NCBI RefSeq assembly: GCF_000002235.5
Contig: NW_022145609.1
Span: forward strand, 9,369,551 to 9,433,550
From: Strongylocentrotus purpuratus
Lineage: Eukaryota; Echinodermata; Echinoidea; Camarodonta; Strongylocentrotidae
Direction: 5' to 3'
Length of the DNA stretch: 64,000 nucleotides
Shown here piece by piece: positions 58,900 to 64,000 of the stretch (positions are counted from its first letter, which is position 1; each line of letters begins with the position of its first letter). The translations under genes were made by a program, and so were the position numbers. The notes under the pieces were generated by a model. That model made no database searches. It saw nothing but the letters and a program-made list of their open reading frames with translations, and was not told the origin of the DNA.

Positions 58900-61260
58900 T
58901 AGGTTCCGTCTTTTGTATGTGAAAGGATCAGAAAATAAGGCTGCTGACCTCATGAGCATATTGCTGTAATTTATGATGTTTCGATGGATGTTTGTTTTTA
59001 TCCTATTCAAGAAGGGATTTATTCATTCACCGTTGATTCTCGGTGTTCGAGCACGCAGAAACGAAAAAACCCTGCAATTGTCAGAATAATAAAAGAAAAC
59101 ATAGCAATTCAAACAATTACAATTGTCATCTTCTTTGATTATCTTACTGAAAATAAAACAAAGCGATTACTCAACAGAGATATTGTTATCCTGATTAAAT
59201 ATCATATACAGTAATTACAACTTGATCTCCAAAACAAATATGTTTCATCTTGATTCTTTTGTTTAATCACTAAAATAAACTATTATAGTCATTTACTTGA
59301 ATGACATTTTTAAATCTTAACATCAAATCAGCTGTAAGAATCTCAACAAACAGTAATATAAAAAATTTAGCAATCAGAGCATCATACTTGTATCAGACAA
59401 ACAAGAAATATATGCATTAATCGGTAAGTATAATACGCTGGAACAATCCACCAAATTGTCCCATAACGTCAGTATATGTAAACTGTTAAACACACTGCAA
59501 TATTAGACTGAGTAAAGTTACACAAAGTCTGAGACACCAATAAGCTACCATATCAGCTCAGCTCGATCGGACGGCAACACAAACTGCAACATGCAAGTCC
59601 TATCTGATCTTGCCCCTAAAATAATGTAACAACAATAACAGTTACAAGTATGTGCTCTCTATATCACACTAATGTAAATTCCCATACCATCTACAGCTAT
59701 TGGTAAATAGCTAGACATAAACATTACGGGAAAATATCAACACTATTCTTCATATCGTACACCTAAGGTGTATAACCCTATTTTCAACTCACTTCTAGGA
59801 ATCAACTATGGGCGTCGCCATCTTTCTAGCTTATTTACATCTTGCGCTGCCCTCAACGTCAAGATACATTTTAACTTCACGCGTGTGCGAAATACAAAAT
59901 GGGATAATTAATCTTTAAATTATCTTTGCAATCTCTCAAAATATCTTTTCCAATTTATGTCAAAAGAAAATGTTGCATAAACAATTTTAGCACAAATGTC
60001 TCTGACATTTTATCTATAAACAGCGTAATATAACCAAATTAATGCCCTAACCAAAACTTCTGTTGAACATCATAAACAGACATTCTTATCATCAAAATGA
60101 CTTCAAACAAACATCTATATCCACCTCAAACTATGCATTATCACTCATTTTGATACAGGATTAAACCAAATATCTATATCTATAAGCATAACTTATTCGA
60201 AAATACTCCCAAACAGTTGAACCAAAACCTTCACTTAAAGGTAACCGCGTGTCTCTGTAATACAGGCACAGCAAAAACGTCCTCTCCGCCCTTGAACGTG
60301 ATAAAATGTGATTCAATACTAACATGTATGTTAAGACATTAACGTGGGGGGCGTATTACACTATCAATAATTCATCCGCGAAACCAGGTGTAACATGCGT
60401 AGCGAACTAATTTGCATAATCGGACAAGTCTGTGATCTACATAAAACATAAAGTAGTCCACATTCCCACATTATTACTTGTGTTAAGATATAGAACTATT
60501 GACAGGAGCAAAATTTCTAACAACCAAGAAGTTATTACACTGTACACATCATTAAATTTGTTATGACTACGGTATGTTTTTATTGCAAATACTACTGATT
60601 TTCTCTTTCCTTTCAGGAACCCTGTCCACCGACTCGTGTTCGCGGTAAGGGCTTAGTTAAGAATTATAGTATGTGTATTTAATGTAACTAGGACTTCTTA
60701 AGGTAGAAAATTGTATTGGTTTAAAAATGTAGGCCTATATCAATATTGTCTTACTCATTTTTGAGACACATGCTAGCTGTTGATTAACATATCGAGTCAT
60801 TTGAGTTTTCAAGTGCTGATAATGAAAAGGAAAACGGAAATATGAATGTTAATTGTTAAAAATACAAGAATGTTGATAGAAATGTTGCTCGAAGTTGCGT
60901 TAAACAGAAAAAGACAAATCCAATTACAAATTTGTCATTTATGTTGTATCAAGCTGTTCCAAAAGTTTGTAAAGTGCTAAAATTATGTATAACGTAAAGG
61001 TTTCAAGTTAATTTATTGCTGTTCATATACCTTATTCATGAGAATAATTACACAATGATAAAATAGGAGTTTCATGCTTGTTGTACTATGAATAGTATAA
61101 CAGTAATTGTCAGGTGATAGATAAGACCGCTGTCACAACATGTCTTGTGATTCTTCGTTGTATAACATTGTATATGTAAAACAAACAAAGGAGAGAAAAG
61201 AAATAATATATTACAAAAAAAAAAAAAAATCTTGACTTTGTGATATAATCGTGTTCCTGT
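58900..61260. other. AT-rich region without recognisable genes
   Basis: No coding sequence supported. The reverse-complement word TGTAATACGCCCCCCAC near 60364 resembles an LTR start, and a possible polypurine tract (AAGGTGGGGGGTAT) ends at 61275. Much of this stretch looks like inserted or decayed repeat. Confidence 0.4.
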
Positions 61261-61275
61261 TAAGGTGGGGGGTAT

Positions 61276-61430
61276 TGTCAAGGATTTTTTTTTCCAGGCG
61301 AGAAAGGAATTCTTTTGTTTAAGAACTGGCAGGAAATGTACTACTCAAAGTTCAGTTAGAGGTAGAGGTAGTCAAGCGTATTATGCATTACTGCATAATT
61401 AAATTTGCATTTATGACACAGAGTCGATAG
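61276..61430 (+). repeat. Candidate 3' LTR start after a polypurine tract
   Basis: AAGGTGGGGGGTAT is followed by TGTCAAGGATTTTT at 61276, the arrangement expected where a 3' long terminal repeat begins. The matching 5' sequence is not visible near 55000, so the call is tentative. Confidence 0.3.
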
Positions 61431-62636
61431 TGTTTTTTGTTTTGTTATTGCATGCTTTTGATTGCCTGTTGAATGTAAATATCAATGGAAATATCTTGCA
61501 TACCTGGGAGGTTTGGATGTTAAAGATTATACAACCCCAGCGCGTTCTTGTCATTCCTCATTCCTGTTCAATTTCATCGATTTAAGCTGTGCAGATCAAG
61601 AAATTCAAGTGAAGCCCCCATCACACCAAACTAGTTCTCACTGCGTTACGTAAAATGTTGCCAAACGGGCTCAAACTGTGTGCGAACGGAGTGAACGTAC
61701 AGTAACAACTGCTTATGATCTGTTTCAGAACTTCATGGACGGGCTCGGACTGGCATGGACGGGAAGGGTGCTCTTGAACTTTGAGCCTATTCAAAATTGT
61801 CCCCGTCTTGCAATTAGACGGAGTGGCAACCTACTCAAAACACGATTAACATGGTTGAATATGCCTTCGTACTTTTTGGCACACATGTATCAACATGATT
61901 CAATAAGTTGTGCTTCATAATGCGCTTGCATTGAATCATTCAAGACATATCGTATATTATTTTCTAAAATCGTTTTAATCAGATACCTCAACAAATAGAA
62001 AATAATACAATTTTCGAAATTAAAATTATTCTTTGTTGCTCCATGATGTAAGATTCATGTTTTCTTATACATCATTCACATTATTCAAGAAATGACAGTA
62101 GGAAACAAACTTCAATGAAAGAAAATACATATGAATGTACATACACTGTCGCTCATATAGTTGGAATATTTATTTTTTTACCCCAATTTATGGAATTATT
62201 TTGACAATGATTCATTCCTAATAGATCTAGATGATAGTAAACATTCTCAAATGTTATTGAATATTCATTTGCCAGTGTTTGTTTTGCGTGATTGCTAAAG
62301 CATGTGTATGCTACTATGCTTATCAACTAAGGGACCTACGCCCTTAAGTTATAAATGACAGTAATGAGGATTAATGCCCCCCAAAATGGCACTTATATGG
62401 CACATCGACATGGTTTTGATCATGGAGCCTCACAGTTAAGAGGCCATTGCTTTGCCGCTAATCCATGACTGTTCGCAGCGGGGGCTAGGGTAGGGGCAGT
62501 TCCCACACAAAAACAAAAACAAAAAAGCAATAAATTATCAATAATTCATTGCATTTTACCCCGGTCCCCAACATAAAAAAATCCTCTGTACGGCCATGCA
62601 TTATAAATCAAAGCATGGGCGCGCAGAAGATTATAT
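61430..62636 (+). repeat. Right copies of direct repeats A and B
   Basis: 61430-61524 matches 55010-55108, and 62166-62636 matches 55706-56165. Order, orientation and spacing (about 6.42 and 6.46 kb) are preserved. The stretches between A and B in the two copies (about 600 and 640 bases) do not look alike. The right copy of B keeps the hairpin centre but lacks the inverted right arm. Confidence 0.72.
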
Positions 62637-62639
62637 AAT

Positions 62640-63300
62640 CTGATACACTGACTTTCATGTAGTGATGTGACCTAAAGTCTACAACTATTTTTACCCACAT
62701 TATTTTGTCAGACATGTGCAAATCATGGTATTTCAAAAAGGAAAAAATTAAGCTGATCCTCGATATCAAGCCAGGGGCTTGCCCAACGTGGCAGAAGGTT
62801 ATTAATGCAAACTGGATTCCAGGTGCTGTGGTCCCTTCATTGACGACAGGTTGATGGAGTGCCTCATCGCACGGGCCCCGGGAAGGAGTTCTGTTTTATT
62901 TATTTTTTATTTTTTATTTATAATCTTTTGACAGGGTAGCCCTTTCACCAATAAGTAGTGGTCTTCCATGGGGCCCTGCATAAACATGGACATATTTACA
63001 TCGTTTATACCGTTTATACAGAACAGTTAAAAATAACACTCGTTTGCAAAGTAAACGCTTTAAGATCTTTTTTTTAATTTATTTTATATGATATGCATTT
63101 CATGTTAACTTATCAATATCTCTTCATTTCATCCTCTGTTTATCTCTTAATCACTACCACCACCATACTAGTACAAAACAGAAACTTTATATGCAAACCA
63201 GTTATTGTACCTTTAATACAAAATTACTTGTTAATTATAATCAATATTCATGGATAATGATTTAGACCTGTTATCCATTTTCAATACAAACAAGGTATCC
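62640..63300. other. Possible LINE 5' region, no gene called
   Basis: Contains GGGCCCCGGGAAGGAG and AGGGTAGCCCTTTCACCAAT, which read like old repeat sequence before the LINE endonuclease. No frame is supported. Confidence 0.35.
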
Positions 63301-63304
63301 TCCG

Positions 63305-63830
63305 ACATGAATTTAGTTTACTTCACGTAAATGCTAGAAGTTTAAGCAAAAAATTTGATTCTCTGAAAACATTGCTGCATACTCTAAATAATTTTCTCTT
63401 TTCTATTATTGGTGTCACTTAAACTTGGCTTCATAAAACTTCGCCTAATTTATTTAACTTGCAAGATTACACATTATTCAGACTAGATCCCGATAAAAAA
63501 CAAGAGGAGGGGGTGTCACATTTTATGTCAATGAACATTTACAATTTAAAATCCGAAAAGAAATATCGTTAAAACAAAGTGAATCATTATTTCTTAGAAA
63601 TCATTAATCCCAAACAAAAAAATATAATCGTCGGATTAATCTTTAGCCCCCCTCATAGTCATACAAATTTATTTTGTAGAGATTTGGATAAATGCCTTCA
63701 TACTCTTACAGGAGAAAGTAAACACGTATATTTAATGGCAGACTTACACATTGACCTTTTATCTCATAGTAGGTACCAGGACACACTTCTTCATATTTCT
63801 TATTCTAATAGCTGTTATCCACATATGAAT
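63305..63830 (+). pseudogene. LINE APE-type endonuclease domain, broken
   Basis: Three frame segments together show the apurinic-type endonuclease of non-LTR retrotransposons: SLLHVNARSLSKKFDSL, then IIGVT-stop-TWL where Glu is expected, GGVTFYVN, IIVGLIFSPP and VYLMADLHIDLL (normally a GD-x-N-x-D motif). The stop in the TETWL motif, two frameshifts and the altered GDxN motif (ADLH) mean it is dead. It is of the CR1/L2 type judged by the LLHxNxRSL opening. It is interrupted at 63832 by a GC-rich insert. Confidence 0.8.
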
Positions 63831-63831
63831 A

Positions 63832-63895
63832 AACCACTGGCGTACTGGTGGGGGGCTTTGGGGGCGCCAGCCCCCCCCCCCAAATAAAATTGAAC
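63832..63895 (+). mobile_element. Short hAT-like insert in the LINE
   Basis: CACTGGCGTACTGGTGG and the following G- and C-rich hairpin (GGGGGCGCCAGCCCCC) interrupt the LINE reading at the codon after NKP. Its right end is unclear, and the window ends soon after. Confidence 0.45.
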
Positions 63896-64000
63896 CATGA
63901 ATTATTTTCAATCCCATATACAAGTGATGTATAAAAGTTTGTGATATTACATGATTTTCAACAAAATGCGCGTTTCTCCATTCCTGTTGCAAACTGACAC

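Overview
The window is animal genomic DNA, AT-rich and full of introns, and most probably comes from a sea urchin. Three things point there: a TU-type foldback transposon whose arms are built of 15-bp tandem repeats, many short TTAA- and hAT-type elements, and one large receptor gene with an echinoderm-like domain mixture. No prokaryotic gene organisation is present. All calls come from reading the sequence; no database search was run.

The one convincing host gene lies on the minus strand between 47180 (start codon) and 8223 (stop). I could chain about 40 coding exons with GT/AG borders and compatible phases. They encode a receptor tyrosine phosphatase of roughly 1980 residues. From the N terminus it has a signal peptide, four C-type lectin domains, two Ig-like domains, five EGF/laminin-like modules, one unclassified or Ig-like exon, one fibronectin III domain and one transmembrane helix. 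Inside the cell follow an active phosphatase domain D1 (WPD loop, HCSAGVGRTG), a degenerate D2 (WPK, HCLSGAGRTG) and a tail with three Y-x-N motifs, two of which also fit an ITIM. The expected logic is lectin-type ligand recognition outside and phosphotyrosine removal plus SH2 docking inside. Exon 2 carries a one-base frameshift in a C run.

1-8200 (downstream of the gene) holds the TU-like foldback element (315-3085), a degenerate BEL/Pao retrotransposon fragment (3701-5393), a truncated TTAA element and a tRNA-derived SINE. The introns (8500-47100) hold a 3.5-kb element with repeated GGTAACGGAATTAC motifs, a hAT-like element whose target-site duplication copies a splice donor, several TTAA elements, a GC-rich foldback, a short-unit foldback, a SINE and a LINE tail.

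47181-64000 (upstream of the gene) shows no convincing host gene. It holds microsatellites, hAT-like fragments, a decayed DUF3504-like reading frame (54702-54964), a broken Ty3/Gypsy gag-protease-RT remnant (56584-58890) bracketed by long direct repeats, and a broken LINE endonuclease at the right edge (63305-63830).
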